From Heyndrickxia shackletonii (GTDB lineage: Bacteria > Bacillota > Bacilli > Bacillales > Bacillaceae_C): a DNA stretch of 64,000 nt. Position 1 is the stretch's first letter; every line of letters begins with the position of its first letter. This document shows positions 38,842-49,005 of the stretch, piece by piece. Under the pieces are notes generated by a model. It worked only from the letters and a program-made list of their open reading frames with translations. It was not told the origin of the DNA and did not search any database. A program made the translations under genes and the position numbers. Location: positions 2,386,185 through 2,450,184 of the forward strand of contig NZ_LJJC01000004.1 of assembly GCF_001420715.1 (NCBI RefSeq). Reading direction: 5' to 3'.

Positions 38842-40110
38842 TTATTTTATAGCTTGATATACTGTATCCGCAATATCAGCAGTTAATGGAGTAGTACTTG
38901 GATATGTACCATCTTTTGGTAATCCGTTATTTTGTTTATTTGTTAATACGATAATTTGTAAATTATAGTTCGGATCAATAATCACTTGTGTTCCAGTAGA
39001 CCCATTATGACCAAATGCATCCCTAGAATGAAGTTTTCCCATAAATGGTTGATTTCTCTCCCACCCTAACCCTTGACCAAACCGATCTTCGGATGTGAAT
39101 TCTTCAATTGTTTTGTCCTTAAAAATGTCCGTTTTTCCGTATTTTCCACCATTCATAAGCATCTGTCCTATGACTGCTAAATCTTTTGCAGATGAAAATA
39201 ACCCTGCATGGCCGGCAACCCCATTATTCGCATAAAAGCTGTTTCCGTCTTCCACTTCTCCAACATAAGTATAGGATCTCCATTTTGAAAACTGATCCGG
39301 GTCTAAGCCAAGTTCAGATATCTCATTGTATTCATATGGATTTCCCCAAGAAGTTGCAGCAATATCTTTCATTCCTTTTTTGTTTGGGGAGAACATGATA
39401 CGTTTTAAACCAAGCGGGCGATAAAATTGCGTTTCTGCATAAGTTTCAAGTGATTCATGAGTTACCTTTTCAACGATATAACCAAGCAGCATAAAATTAA
39501 AGTCACTATACACACGTTTTGAACCTGTATTGTAATCTAACTTCAAGTTTTCAATAAATTTCAATACCTCTGATGAGTCATTTGCATATAAATAAGCTGG
39601 TTCCCAGTAAGGTAAACCGGAAGTATGAGTTAACAAATCTTCTATTGTAATCGCGGATTTTCCATTCTTGCCGAAATCCGGAAAATACTTAACAACTGGG
39701 TCATGGATCGAAATCTTCCCATCTTCCACCAGCTTCATTACTGCTTGTGTTGTAGCCATCACCTTTGTAATAGAAGCGAGATCAAACATCGTGTTAACCG
39801 TCATTTTTCTTGGATTTGCAAGTGGAAGCCCTTTATCATATTTTTCAGCATAACCGTACGCCGAGTCCTTTATGATTTTTCCATCCTTGGAAATAAGAAC
39901 TACCGCTCCAGGGGTGACCCCGTCTGTTATTGCTTTCGTTACAATGGAATCAATTTGTGATAATTTACTGCTGTCTACTCCAACTTGTCCTGGTTTGGCA
40001 GGCAATAACACTAAATTTTCCTTTTTCTTTGAATGCGTATGTGGGTTCAAAGAAAAGTAGGATACAAAACCTAATAAGATAATTATGGTCGGTATCAGTA
40101 TTTTTTTCAT
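38842..40110 (-). CDS. Serine beta-lactamase-like hydrolase (PBP4*/AmpC-like), secreted or anchored
   Basis: About 422 residues. An N-terminal membrane helix (ILIPTIIILLGFVSYFSL) is followed by a beta-lactamase fold: DLASITKVMAT (Ser-x-x-Lys), YSDFNFMLLG (Tyr-x-Asn-like), and FGHNGSTGTQ (H-x-G in place of KTG). LLTHTSGLPYW is the family block. Such proteins are D-amino-acid esterases, peptidases or muramyl-amide amidases (AmiE-like). The start at 40110 (MKKILIP) fits the signal; the frame extends 21 codons further upstream. Confidence 0.82.
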   Translation of the reverse strand: MKKILIPTIIILLGFVSYFSLNPHTHSKKKENLVLLPAKPGQVGVDSSKLSQIDSIVTKAITDGVTPGAVVLISKDGKIIKDSAYGYAEKYDKGLPLANPRKMTVNTMFDLASITKVMATTQAVMKLVEDGKISIHDPVVKYFPDFGKNGKSAITIEDLLTHTSGLPYWEPAYLYANDSSEVLKFIENLKLDYNTGSKRVYSDFNFMLLGYIVEKVTHESLETYAETQFYRPLGLKRIMFSPNKKGMKDIAATSWGNPYEYNEISELGLDPDQFSKWRSYTYVGEVEDGNSFYANNGVAGHAGLFSSAKDLAVIGQMLMNGGKYGKTDIFKDKTIEEFTSEDRFGQGLGWERNQPFMGKLHSRDAFGHNGSTGTQVIIDPNYNLQIIVLTNKQNNGLPKDGTYPSTTPLTADIADTVYQAIK

Positions 40111-40290
40111 AAAATAACTCCTAAATAGTAATACTATCTGCACTATCTTATACCCAATTAATTTCCGATTCAAGTTTTAAAAAAGGACATCTAATATTCC
40201 CGTGGACCAATGGTATCATTGCATATTTTCAAGAAAAGAATGGTATGCAATTTCATCGATAAAAAATGCCTCATCCTAAATGGGCAGAAA

Positions 40291-40872
40291 TTATTTTAAT
40301 AATGATAATATCATTTCTACAGTATTCTCTATAAATGAACGCTCTGGACGGGATTTCATTAACACGGTAAGTCCGATTAGTGAAACGACTAGTGTCTGTG
40401 CTAACATTTTAGCATTTAGATTGCTATCGAGTTCACCTGATTTAATTCCTACTGCAATCGTTTCTTGGAATATGACCGAAAGATACATCTGATGTTCCCT
40501 AGTAAGGATTTCAAATTTTTCATCATGAGAAGCAAGTTCAACCATTGTATTAATACAAAAACATCCCTTACTTGGACTTTCTTTATATTCTTCTTCCACC
40601 CACTCTTCAAAAAATGTTCGGAATGCTTCCTTTACAGATTGAGGGTTTTGAAGTTTTTTTCGAATATTGGAGGCATGTAACTTTGAATATTTGCGTAACG
40701 CAGTTTCAAATAATTCCTCTTTGTCTCCAAAAGCTGAGTATAAGCTTGGTCGTTGTATGCCCATTTTGTTTGTCAGATCATTTAATGACGTACCCTTGTA
40801 CCCTTTCTCCCAAAATATCCGCATAGCATCATCTAATGCTCTTTCCTTATCAAATTCACGTTGTCGAACCAT
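40291..40872 (-). CDS. TetR-family transcriptional regulator
   Basis: About 193 residues. The N-terminal helix-turn-helix is FDKERALDDAMRIFWEKGYK and TSLNDLTNKMGIQRPSLYSAF (quoted in part as MGIQRPSLYSAFGDKEELF). The C-terminal ligand domain contains CFCINTMVEL. The family matches AcuR/NemR-like regulators with a reactive Cys region (KGCFCINT). It is divergent from an MFS pump with a palindromic operator between them, so it probably represses that pump. Start MVRQREF at 40872. Confidence 0.88.
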   Translation of the reverse strand: MVRQREFDKERALDDAMRIFWEKGYKGTSLNDLTNKMGIQRPSLYSAFGDKEELFETALRKYSKLHASNIRKKLQNPQSVKEAFRTFFEEWVEEEYKESPSKGCFCINTMVELASHDEKFEILTREHQMYLSVIFQETIAVGIKSGELDSNLNAKMLAQTLVVSLIGLTVLMKSRPERSFIENTVEMILSLLK

Positions 40873-41048
40873 AATAATCCCTCTTTTCAAAAAATTGCCT
40901 ACAGGAAATTAATCTTACTCTTGCGAATTTGAGTAATTGGATTATCCTCCCTTTATGTACCGAATAGTATATTATAATCATATTTAAACAAAGTAAATTA
41001 GTCAAATTGTAATTGTTTTATCGAGATATAAATATCCGTATTAACAAC

Positions 41049-41078
41049 TTGACATTAAAAATTATCTATAGTTATATT
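41049..41078 (+). promoter_or_regulatory. Sigma-A promoter of the MFS pump
   Basis: TTGACA (41049-41054), 18-base spacer, TATATT (41073-41078). Confidence 0.65.
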
Positions 41079-41093
41079 TATTAAGAATCATTT

Positions 41094-41126
41094 TGTACTG
41101 AACGGTATATTATACTGTTAGGTACA
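41094..41126. promoter_or_regulatory. 33-bp palindromic operator of the TetR regulator
   Basis: Arms TGTAC...AAC-GGTATA and TATAC-GTT...GTACA form a near-perfect palindrome just downstream of the pump promoter. A related half-matching box starts TGTACCGAATAGTATATTAT at 40956, upstream of the regulator gene itself. This suggests control of both genes and autoregulation. Confidence 0.65.
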
Positions 41127-41143
41127 TAAAGGGGATGTTAATA

Positions 41144-42376
41144 ATGGAGAAAGTTAAAGAAAAAGCAACAATGATTGCCAAACCTAAAGATGATCAGTTG
41201 CAATCAGGTTCCAGAACAACCATGTCGCGCTATTTGGCGCTGTTGTTTGCTATCGCTTGTGGGATGGCTGTTGCAAATATATACTTCGCACACCCGTTGC
41301 TTGATGCTTTATCATATGAGTTCAAAATCGATCATTCAACTATTGGCATTATCATTACAATCACCCAAATCTGCTATGCACTTGGATTACTCTTTCTAGT
41401 TCCACTAGGTGATTTATTGAACCAACGGAGACTGATTATTGGCCAAATGCTATTATCAGTTGCTGGTCTTGTTATTATTGGTTTGGCTCCCACGAGTACT
41501 GTACTTTTTATAGGGATGGCAGTGGTAGGAATGCTTGCTACCGTAACACAAACACTCGTCGCATACGCATCCACATTGTCTTCTCCAGCAGAGCGTGGAA
41601 GTATAGTAGGTTTCGTTACCAGTGGAGTTGTGATCGGAATTCTTCTGGCACGAGTATTCGCAGGGGTATTGACAGATATAGGTAGTTGGCGTCTAGTCTA
41701 TCTTACCTCTGCCGCACTCATGCTTTTCGTCGTATGTTTATTAAACTGGAAATTACCGAATTATACGGATAATCAATCATCGATGTCCTATCCAGAGCTA
41801 TTGCGTTCCGTCTTTTTCTTTTTCATACAAGAAAGGATTCTACTGGTTCGCGGTATACTGGCACTACTAATTTTTATTTCTTTCAGTATTCTGTGGACTT
41901 CATTGGTACTGCCTCTTAGCTCGGCACCTTATTCTCTTCCACACACTGCCATTGGAGCATTTGGTCTTGTTGGAGTGGCCGGAGCATTAGCTGCTACTCG
42001 AGCTGGACGGATGGCAGATCAAGGATTGGGGCAGCGAACAACAGGTATAGCCCTAACTTTATTGTTAATATCCTGGTTTTTAATTAGCCTTATCCATTAC
42101 TCCTTGTTCGTTTTGATTATTGGTATTATTCTTCTTGACCTTGCTGTGCAAGCCGTACACGTCACTAACCAAAGTATGATTTTTACAGTACTTCCTGAAG
42201 CAAGAAGTCGACTTACCGCTGCTTACATGGTTTTTTATTCTATAGGCAGTGCAACAGGTTCAATTGCTTCAACCAACATATACGCAATTTTTGGATGGAA
42301 TGGAGTTTGTATATTAGGTGCAGCTGTCAGTGCTTTTGCTCTATTGTTTTGGGTAATAACGTCCCGTCAGAAATAA
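41144..42376 (+). CDS. MFS drug/metabolite exporter
   Basis: About 410 residues, 12 hydrophobic segments. Loop 2-3 motif is FLVPLGDLLNQRRLI. The start MAVANIYFAHPLLDALS is like the YnfM/sugar-efflux MFS_1 group. I choose ATG 41144 over 41135 because the AAAGGGG site would otherwise touch the start. It is likely controlled by the divergent TetR regulator through the operator at 41094-41126. Substrate unknown. Confidence 0.82.
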   Translation: MEKVKEKATMIAKPKDDQLQSGSRTTMSRYLALLFAIACGMAVANIYFAHPLLDALSYEFKIDHSTIGIIITITQICYALGLLFLVPLGDLLNQRRLIIGQMLLSVAGLVIIGLAPTSTVLFIGMAVVGMLATVTQTLVAYASTLSSPAERGSIVGFVTSGVVIGILLARVFAGVLTDIGSWRLVYLTSAALMLFVVCLLNWKLPNYTDNQSSMSYPELLRSVFFFFIQERILLVRGILALLIFISFSILWTSLVLPLSSAPYSLPHTAIGAFGLVGVAGALAATRAGRMADQGLGQRTTGIALTLLLISWFLISLIHYSLFVLIIGIILLDLAVQAVHVTNQSMIFTVLPEARSRLTAAYMVFYSIGSATGSIASTNIYAIFGWNGVCILGAAVSAFALLFWVITSRQK

Positions 42377-42453
42377 GATATTTTTGTTTTTCTATGGTTC
42401 AGTTGACCCTGTTAGTTTGCTGTACGAATGGGTGTTTAGTGCAATAAAAAGTT

Positions 42454-42508
42454 GAAATGGAAATGACCGGAATTCCATATGAAAGGAATTCGGTCATTTC
42501 TATTTCCT
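42454..42508 (+). terminator. Terminator of the MFS exporter
   Basis: AATGACCGGAATTCC pairs with GGAATTCGGTCATT, followed by TCTATTTCC. A long stem but with a broken T-tract. Confidence 0.65.
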
Positions 42509-42600
42509 ACTATTTCCACTTTTTTAAATTAATGAAGAGCTTCATAAAGCTTTGCCTACGAGAAACTAAAAACAATTTATTGTTCCCTTTATCTTTATGT

Positions 42601-42800
42601 ATGTGCGCCATGTTGGAGTTTTTGTTCCCTAGATTCCAATGAATATGCCTTTTCTGTAATTCAATGCGACCTGCTTCTTTTTATGTGCCCTTTCACTTCA
42701 AGAATGTACCTCATGTTGGATTTTATGTCCCCCACATTCTAGTTAATGTGCGCTTTCCGCAATTCAATATGCCCAGCTTCATCTATATGTGTTTGTTCCC
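42601..42800. repeat. Two degenerate tandem copies of about 103 bp
   Basis: Copy 1 starts ATGTGCGCCATGTTGGAG (42601) and copy 2 starts ATGTACCTCATGTTGGAT (42704). Both continue with a TGTTCCC/TGTCCCC block, AATTCAAT, then GCTTC...TATGTG. There are no ORFs. The rest of 42509-42841 shows nothing else. Confidence 0.55.
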
Positions 42801-42841
42801 TGCCCTTCATTTCGTTCCCTTATATAAGTTTCATCCTACAT

Positions 42842-42873
42842 AAAAAAGATCTACTTTGATTACAAGTAGATCC
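42842..42873 (-). terminator. Terminator of the 42890-44212 MFS gene
   Basis: GATCTACTT with AAGTAGATC, then six T on the minus strand. Confidence 0.85.
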
Positions 42874-42889
42874 AGCATTGTATCGTAAA

Positions 42890-44212
42890 TTATATTTCAT
42901 TAGAACGAAGGGTTGTTTCCTTTGTTTGCACTTCGCTGCTAGATTCCTTAATGAGGATCCCACCAAAAATCGCAAACAGTGAAAAAATCACCGGTATAAA
43001 GAAGCCATAGTGATACCCAACCGAACTTGATGCATGTTGAAAATGATCCAGTACCTTTCCGAATATGGTTGGTAGTAATACAGCACTTAAAAATCCGCCG
43101 GTATTGGCAAACCCTGATACCACACCAACCTCTTTAATATCAAATGACTTCCGAACCACTGCAAATGTCAAAGCACTTGCCCCGTTTCCATATCCTATAA
43201 TGAGAAATAGAGCTATTAGCATCACGTAAGGCGGCTTTCCATTAAATAAAAGAAAGGAAAACCAGCCTAAAAAGATAATAATTTGTACGACTATATATGG
43301 TTTTTTATTGGATTTTAAGCGACTGGAAATCCAGGTCGTAACAGGTGCTCCGATAATCGCACCAATAAGACCAATCATAATGAGCTGACTGGCACCTGAC
43401 CGCGTCATTCCGTAAACGGACATTCCATAAGGAACCGCCCATGATCCTATAAAGCCAACATATGTACCGACAATCCCAAAATGGCATAAAAAGGTTGCCC
43501 ATGCTTGCCGGCTCGAAACGAGGCGGCGTAAAATGGTGAACGTTTTTTCTCGTTTTGAATGTTCGTTGACTGACACATTCTTGGCAGATTCCCATTTCTT
43601 TGGTTTTTGTACAAGTACACAATAAAGTAATATGCCTGTCAGAATAATTAGAATCCCAAATGTCAAAAACGGTTTTCTCCAGCCAAAGGCAGCAATCATA
43701 CTGGAGAATGGGACAGTTGCCATAATGGAACCAAAGCTTCCTGACATCCCGGCCCAGCCAAGTAATCCGACAAATTCATTTACTTTAAACCACTGACTTA
43801 AGATTAGAACCAAGTTGATCCAAATGGTTGCATCTCCTAGTCCTACCAGTAATCTGGCAGCAAAAAGCACTGCTTCATTAGGCGCTATACTATAAAATAA
43901 AGTCCCAATACCATTCAATAATGTACCTGCGATGAGAAATCGATTTGGTCCAAACCGATCTGACAAAATGCCAATTGGAATTTGCAAACCGGCATATGCT
44001 AGAAATTGAATACTCGTTAAAGCACCAATAGTTGATGCTGTAATGTGAAACTCCTTCATTAATTGATCAGAAATAAGGCCTGGAGCAGTTCTTTGACTAA
44101 CAATGATAAAATATGAAAACAAGACGGTAGCAAAAACAACCCAGCGGTACTTGCTATTTTGTTTATCCAATGATCTCTTCTCCTGTTGTCTTTTTCCCCT
44201 ATTATAATCCAT
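42890..44212 (-). CDS. MFS transporter (anion:cation/sugar-acid-like group)
   Basis: A 440-residue protein with 12 hydrophobic segments. IPIGILSDRFGPNRF is the loop 2-3 motif and RTAPGLISDQLMKEF follows the first helix, as in the ACS-like MFS group. The N-terminus is basic (RGKRQQEKRSLDK). It is a single gene, 116 bases from the ribose operon but divided from it by a terminator. Substrate unknown. Confidence 0.75.
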   Translation of the reverse strand: MDYNRGKRQQEKRSLDKQNSKYRWVVFATVLFSYFIIVSQRTAPGLISDQLMKEFHITASTIGALTSIQFLAYAGLQIPIGILSDRFGPNRFLIAGTLLNGIGTLFYSIAPNEAVLFAARLLVGLGDATIWINLVLILSQWFKVNEFVGLLGWAGMSGSFGSIMATVPFSSMIAAFGWRKPFLTFGILIILTGILLYCVLVQKPKKWESAKNVSVNEHSKREKTFTILRRLVSSRQAWATFLCHFGIVGTYVGFIGSWAVPYGMSVYGMTRSGASQLIMIGLIGAIIGAPVTTWISSRLKSNKKPYIVVQIIIFLGWFSFLLFNGKPPYVMLIALFLIIGYGNGASALTFAVVRKSFDIKEVGVVSGFANTGGFLSAVLLPTIFGKVLDHFQHASSSVGYHYGFFIPVIFSLFAIFGGILIKESSSEVQTKETTLRSNEI

Positions 44213-44287
44213 TTTTTTGATATTTAGGGTGGCTAATTAAATTGAATGCGCTTTCTTACGAAATTTTTTTCATATGTTTTGGAGAGA

Positions 44288-44324
44288 CAAAAAAATCCCC
44301 CGTGTTAACCAAGCACGGGGGGAT
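44288..44324 (-). terminator. Terminator of the ribose operon
   Basis: ATCCCCCGTG pairs with CACGGGGGGAT, then seven T on the minus strand. Confidence 0.9.
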
Positions 44325-44328
44325 ACGA

Positions 44329-45249
44329 TTATTTTTTCGTCACCAGTTTTAAAGGTGCAGGAATGTATTTTTTTACTTTCTTCCCTTTTAGTACATCTCC
44401 TGCAGCGTTAACCGCCAACTTACCGATAAGTTCGGGTTGTTGGGCTACAGTAGCATTTAATTTTCCGTCTTTAATAGATTTAAGTGCATCGTCATTTCCG
44501 TCAAAGCCAACGACGACGATATTTTTACCAGAACTATTAATCGCTTCTAGAGCTCCTAAAGCCATTTCGTCGTTTTGTGCAAATACGGCCTTAATATCCG
44601 GATGACCTTGAATCAGATTTTCCATTACATTAAGTCCTTCCGTACGGTCAAAATGAGCAGATTGACTTTCCACTACTTGCAGCTCTTTGTCCGCAATCTG
44701 ATGGAATCCTTTTCCTCTTTCACGTGTAGCGGAAGCACCTGGAACACCTTGCAATTCTACTACTTTGGCATTTTTTCCGACTTGATCAATGATAAAATTC
44801 GCGGCCATTTTTCCCCCTTTAATATTATCAGAGGCAACCAATGTTTCTACTTTCCCTTTATCCGAAGAACGGTCAAGAGTGATAACAGGAACTCCTACTT
44901 CATTAGCAGATTGAACTGCTGTTGAAATGGCAGCTGAGTCGGTCGGGTTAATTAATAATACATCCACACCCTGCTGCAATAAATCTTGAACATCATTCAC
45001 TTGCTTTGCCGAATCATTTTGTGCATCCACAACGGTTACATGCATTCCTTTTGCTTTCGCTTCCTTCATAACACCATCTTTAAGCGATACGAAGAATGGA
45101 TTATTTAATGTAGAGACAGATAATCCTATTTTAATATTTTTTAAGTTATGCTTTTCTGCAGGTTTTGCCCAATTTGGCGGTTCCATAGAACACGCTCCAA
45201 GTAAAACAAGAGATACGGTCATTACTAATAAAATTAATCTTTTCATCAT
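44329..45249 (-). CDS. rbsB: Ribose ABC transporter, substrate-binding lipoprotein
   Basis: 306 residues. The signal peptide ends in the lipobox LLGAC at residues 16-20. The mature part has IKIGLSVSTLNNPFFVSLKD and INPTDSAAI, typical of RbsB. It binds ribose outside the cell and delivers it to RbsCA. It is last in the operon, 9 bases after rbsC, and followed by a strong terminator. Confidence 0.95.
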   Translation of the reverse strand: MMKRLILLVMTVSLVLLGACSMEPPNWAKPAEKHNLKNIKIGLSVSTLNNPFFVSLKDGVMKEAKAKGMHVTVVDAQNDSAKQVNDVQDLLQQGVDVLLINPTDSAAISTAVQSANEVGVPVITLDRSSDKGKVETLVASDNIKGGKMAANFIIDQVGKNAKVVELQGVPGASATRERGKGFHQIADKELQVVESQSAHFDRTEGLNVMENLIQGHPDIKAVFAQNDEMALGALEAINSSGKNIVVVGFDGNDDALKSIKDGKLNATVAQQPELIGKLAVNAAGDVLKGKKVKKYIPAPLKLVTKK

Positions 45250-45258
45250 TCATCCCTC

Positions 45259-46230
45259 CTATGCTGCTTTTTTACGATCTAGTAAGACTGCAATTAAGAT
45301 GACAATTCCTTTTACGACCATTTGATAAAAGGATGATACGCCCAAAAGATTCAAACCATTATTTAAAGTACCGATAATTAATGCACCAATCAGTGTACCG
45401 AATATTTTTCCGCGGCCGCCTGATAAGCTTGTCCCGCCTAAAACAACCGCTGCAATGGCATCCAATTCATAGGAAGTACCAGCAGTTGGCTGAGCTGAAT
45501 CAAGTCGGGATGTTAAAATGGCGCCCGCTAATGCAGAAAGAACTCCTGCCAATGAATAGATCATCACTTTCACTTTTGTGACTTTAATTCCGGAAATCAT
45601 AGCTGCCTTCTCATTTCCGCCAATCGCATATGTTTTACGGCCAAAAGAGGTTTTGTGAAGGATAAGATATAATATTACAAATGCAATAATCATCGTAATG
45701 GCTGGCACCGGTATCCCAAATTGGTAGCCCCGTCCAAATAGCTGAAACAAACGGCTGTTACTTAATCCAGTAATAGGGTTCCCGTCTGTATATACGAGGG
45801 TAAGTCCACGAAAAACGGTCATCGTTGCTAATGTTGCAATAAATGGAGCCATCTTTCCTTTTGTAATCAACAAACCATTAACCATTCCCATTACTCCGCC
45901 TAATAGCGATCCGATAATAATAGCTAAGATAGGATCTAATCCTGATACCATCATGCCGGCCATAAGTGCACTTGACAAAGCTAATATCGAGCCGACAGAT
46001 AAATCAATCCCGCCTGTTAATATAACAAATGTCATCCCGAACGCAATTAGCGCATTAATCGCAATTTGTCTTAATAGATTTAAAATATTTAAGGGTTGAA
46101 GAAAACTTGGATTTAAAATAGAAACGATAATGACAATGATAATAAATCCTAGTAGCGGACCGAGTTTTTGCATTACATTACTTACATGATTGACACGTAC
46201 TGTCGATTTCTCCTCACTGACTGCTTTCAT
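45259..46230 (-). CDS. rbsC: Ribose ABC transporter, permease
   Basis: 323 residues, about 8-10 hydrophobic segments. GMTFVILTGGIDLSVGSILA and AAVVLGGTSLSGGRGKIFGT are classic RbsC signatures; the second is the EAA-like coupling loop. It forms the membrane channel with RbsA. The start overlaps closely with the rbsA stop (1-base gap). Confidence 0.95.
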   Translation of the reverse strand: MKAVSEEKSTVRVNHVSNVMQKLGPLLGFIIIVIIVSILNPSFLQPLNILNLLRQIAINALIAFGMTFVILTGGIDLSVGSILALSSALMAGMMVSGLDPILAIIIGSLLGGVMGMVNGLLITKGKMAPFIATLATMTVFRGLTLVYTDGNPITGLSNSRLFQLFGRGYQFGIPVPAITMIIAFVILYLILHKTSFGRKTYAIGGNEKAAMISGIKVTKVKVMIYSLAGVLSALAGAILTSRLDSAQPTAGTSYELDAIAAVVLGGTSLSGGRGKIFGTLIGALIIGTLNNGLNLLGVSSFYQMVVKGIVILIAVLLDRKKAA

Positions 46231-46231
46231 C

Positions 46232-47722
46232 TTACTGACCTCCCGTTGCTAATGTCATGATTCTTTCTTGCGTTGCCTCTTCTTTCTTTAACTCTCCGCT
46301 GATTTTGCCTTCATGAACGACATATATTCGGTCGCTCATTCCGAGAATTTCCGGAAGCTCCGAGGAAACCATAATGATGGCCACCCCTCGCTGAGTTAGT
46401 TCATTCATCAATTCATAAATTTCTCTTTTTGCCCCAACATCCACACCTCGTGTTGGTTCATCCATAATCAAAACCTTTGGAGCAATTCCTACCCATTTTG
46501 CGATAACAACCTTTTGCTGATTCCCGCCTGAAAGACTTCCGACTCTCGTAGAGGCTGTCTCTGTTTTTACCGTTAATCGTTTAATCAGCATATTGACAAA
46601 CTCACGTTCACTTTTTTCTTGCATAAATCCTTTTGGAGCAAAGCTTTTTAAGCTAGGCAATACCATATTTTCAGTGATGGAAAAATCTAAAATAAGCCCT
46701 TCATCCTTTCGATCCTCTGTTATGAATCCGATGCCGAGATTAATAGCTTGATGAGGCTTTTTGATAGATACCTTATTTCCATCCATCCAAATTTCACCTG
46801 AATCTAGTGAATCTAAACCAAAAATAGCTCTCATAATCTCCGTTCTTCCGGAACCCATTAAGCCTGAAAAACCAATAATTTCACCTGACTTTACGGAAAA
46901 ATCGACATTTTCAAAAACACCGCTTCGCGATAAATTCTTTACCTCAAAAATGGTTTTGCCTAAGGCTGGATTTCGTTCAGGATATCTTTCTGTCAGCTCC
47001 CGTCCAACCATTTTTCGTACCACTTCATCAAAGCTGGTTTCGGGAATTTTTTTTGTATCAACTGTTTTTCCATCTCTCATGACCGTAATTCGATCACATA
47101 TTGTAAAAATTTCTTCCATACGATGGGAAATATAAACAATGGAAACGCCTTCTTTTTTTAGTGCAGCAATTACTTCAAATAACTTTTGAATTTCCCTTTC
47201 CGTAAGTGCAGCAGTCGGCTCGTCCATAATAATAACTTTAGCATCTGTCAATAAAGCTTTAGCGATTTCAATCATTTGCTGCTGGCCAACGGAACATTGG
47301 CCTGCTTCTTTATCCAATGGGATTGAAACGGATAATTTCTCAAATTGTTCCTTTGCTAGCGTTTTCATTTCTTGCATTTTTAAAAAGCCAAATGCGTTTT
47401 TTCGTTCTTTCCCGATAAATAGATTTTCCAAAACGGTCATATCCGGCCAAATATTCAATTCCTGATGAATAAAGGTTATACCGGACTCCTCGGCAACTTT
47501 TGGATTACTAAAGCTTGTTTCCTTTCCGTCAATCATAATGCTTCCTTGATCCATTTTATGTAAACCAGTAAGAATATTCATAAGCGTTGATTTCCCTGCG
47601 CCATTTTCTCCCATCAGCGCATGGACCTCTCCATTATGAAGCTCAAAGTTAACACCCGTTAACACTTGATTGGCGCCAAAAGCTTTATGAATATTCCGCA
47701 TTGAGATTTCCATTGGTTTCAC
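46232..47722 (-). CDS. rbsA: Ribose ABC transporter, twin-domain ATPase
   Basis: 496 residues, two ABC domains. The first has Walker [12 protein letters not shown] (residue 37), signature [14 protein letters not shown] and Walker [13 protein letters not shown]. The second has the degenerate [11 protein letters not shown], signature SGGNQQKV and [14 protein letters not shown]. It powers ribose import through RbsC. Position third in rbsRKDACB order. Confidence 0.96.
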   Translation of the reverse strand: MKPMEISMRNIHKAFGANQVLTGVNFELHNGEVHALMGENGAGKSTLMNILTGLHKMDQGSIMIDGKETSFSNPKVAEESGITFIHQELNIWPDMTVLENLFIGKERKNAFGFLKMQEMKTLAKEQFEKLSVSIPLDKEAGQCSVGQQQMIEIAKALLTDAKVIIMDEPTAALTEREIQKLFEVIAALKKEGVSIVYISHRMEEIFTICDRITVMRDGKTVDTKKIPETSFDEVVRKMVGRELTERYPERNPALGKTIFEVKNLSRSGVFENVDFSVKSGEIIGFSGLMGSGRTEIMRAIFGLDSLDSGEIWMDGNKVSIKKPHQAINLGIGFITEDRKDEGLILDFSITENMVLPSLKSFAPKGFMQEKSEREFVNMLIKRLTVKTETASTRVGSLSGGNQQKVVIAKWVGIAPKVLIMDEPTRGVDVGAKREIYELMNELTQRGVAIIMVSSELPEILGMSDRIYVVHEGKISGELKKEEATQERIMTLATGGQ

Positions 47723-47728
47723 CCCTTT

Positions 47729-48124
47729 TTAAAAAATAACCCCTGCCTGTAATATACAATTAGCATATGGTGTAGCTTCACCGGTTCGAATAACCGCCTT
47801 TGCATTTCTAGTTAGATCTTTTAATGTTTCGTGGGATACCTTTTCCTTTAAAACTTCCGGAAAGTGTTTATTCATAAATTGATAGGTTGCAGGATTTTGT
47901 GTTTCCATTTCACTCGCAATGACAATCTTTTCAATTACCATGTCATCCGCGATGACAGATACAACCTCTTTAAAACTAGGAATTCCTAGCTTTAAAGATA
48001 AGTCAATTTTGAGAACGCCTTCCGGAATGGGTAATCCTGCGTCGGCAATGACAATCTGATCTGTATGCCCAAGATCCGTTAATATTTTTGAAATATGACT
48101 ATTTAACATTCCATGTCGTTTCAT
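47729..48124 (-). CDS. rbsD: D-ribose pyranase
   Basis: 131 residues. MKRHGMLNSHISKILTDLGH with the conserved His near residue 20 and ADAGLPIP identify RbsD. It interconverts pyranose and furanose forms of ribose so RbsK can use it. Its ATG overlaps the rbsK stop (ATGA). Confidence 0.95.
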   Translation of the reverse strand: MKRHGMLNSHISKILTDLGHTDQIVIADAGLPIPEGVLKIDLSLKLGIPSFKEVVSVIADDMVIEKIVIASEMETQNPATYQFMNKHFPEVLKEKVSHETLKDLTRNAKAVIRTGEATPYANCILQAGVIF

Positions 48125-49005
48125 GCTTGTAATTTCCTCTCTACCTCATCTCTTGTTGGCATCCCGCCTTGTGCCCCAAACTTCGTAACCGAAAGGGATG
48201 CTGCGCGATTAGCGAACTGTAAGCTTTCTTTCACGCTTTTTCCTTCAGACAATGCAACGGCAAATGCAGCATTAAAAGTATCACCGGCACCTGTTGTATC
48301 CACTGCCTCCACTTTATATGAAGGGACAAGAACTTCCTTTTCCCCGTCGAAATATCGAACTCCCCGTTTTCCTTCTGTAATAAAAAGCTTGTTTGGATAT
48401 TTTTTCAGTGCTTCATCTTTTGTCAAACCCTTAAATAAGATGGTGACCTCATGTTCATTTGGCGTAAGATAGGCAGCTTTTTCAATCACATTTTGACTAA
48501 TTTCCCTTGCAGGTGCAGGGTTTAATAATAAAGGAACTTGAAAGCTATGACACAGTTCAGCGACATGTTCAACGGTTTCCTCCGGTATTTCCTGCTGGAT
48601 CAAGACGATATCGGCAGCTTGAATCACATCTTTTGCTTTATCAATATAGTCAGGAGTCAGCAAGTCATTTGCCCCTTTTACGACGATGATACTGTTGTCA
48701 CCTTCTGCAAGAATGATGTGTGCTGTTCCGGTATCATAATGTGTAACCGGTTCCACATAATCGATGCGAACATTATTTTTCTTAAAATTATCTAAAATTG
48801 CTTTCCCGTAATTGTCCTTTCCAACGCATCCAATCATCAAAACATCTGCACCTAATCTAGCTGCTGCAACGGCTTGATTCGCTCCTTTTCCTCCAGGAAC
48901 CGTTTTAAAGGAATCCCCAATAATGGTTTCCCCTGCACTAGGTCGTTTCGCAGCAGAAACGACCAAATCCATGGAAGAACTCCCAATTACGACTAGTTTA
49001 GACAT
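48121..49005 (-). CDS. rbsK: Ribokinase
   Basis: About 294 residues of the PfkB family. The first signature is PGGKGANQAVAAARLGAD near residue 38 and the second is DTTGAGDTFNAAFAVAL near residue 245, with the catalytic Asp. It phosphorylates ribose to ribose-5-phosphate. Start MSKLVV at 49005 behind AAAGG, overlapping the rbsR stop by 8 bases. Confidence 0.95.
   Translation of the reverse strand: MSKLVVIGSSSMDLVVSAAKRPSAGETIIGDSFKTVPGGKGANQAVAAARLGADVLMIGCVGKDNYGKAILDNFKKNNVRIDYVEPVTHYDTGTAHIILAEGDNSIIVVKGANDLLTPDYIDKAKDVIQAADIVLIQQEIPEETVEHVAELCHSFQVPLLLNPAPAREISQNVIEKAAYLTPNEHEVTILFKGLTKDEALKKYPNKLFITEGKRGVRYFDGEKEVLVPSYKVEAVDTTGAGDTFNAAFAVALSEGKSVKESLQFANRAASLSVTKFGAQGGMPTRDEVERKLQA

Noticed and set aside
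44575-44925. Plus-strand 116-codon ORF
   Set aside because: Antisense to rbsB, whose identity is certain.
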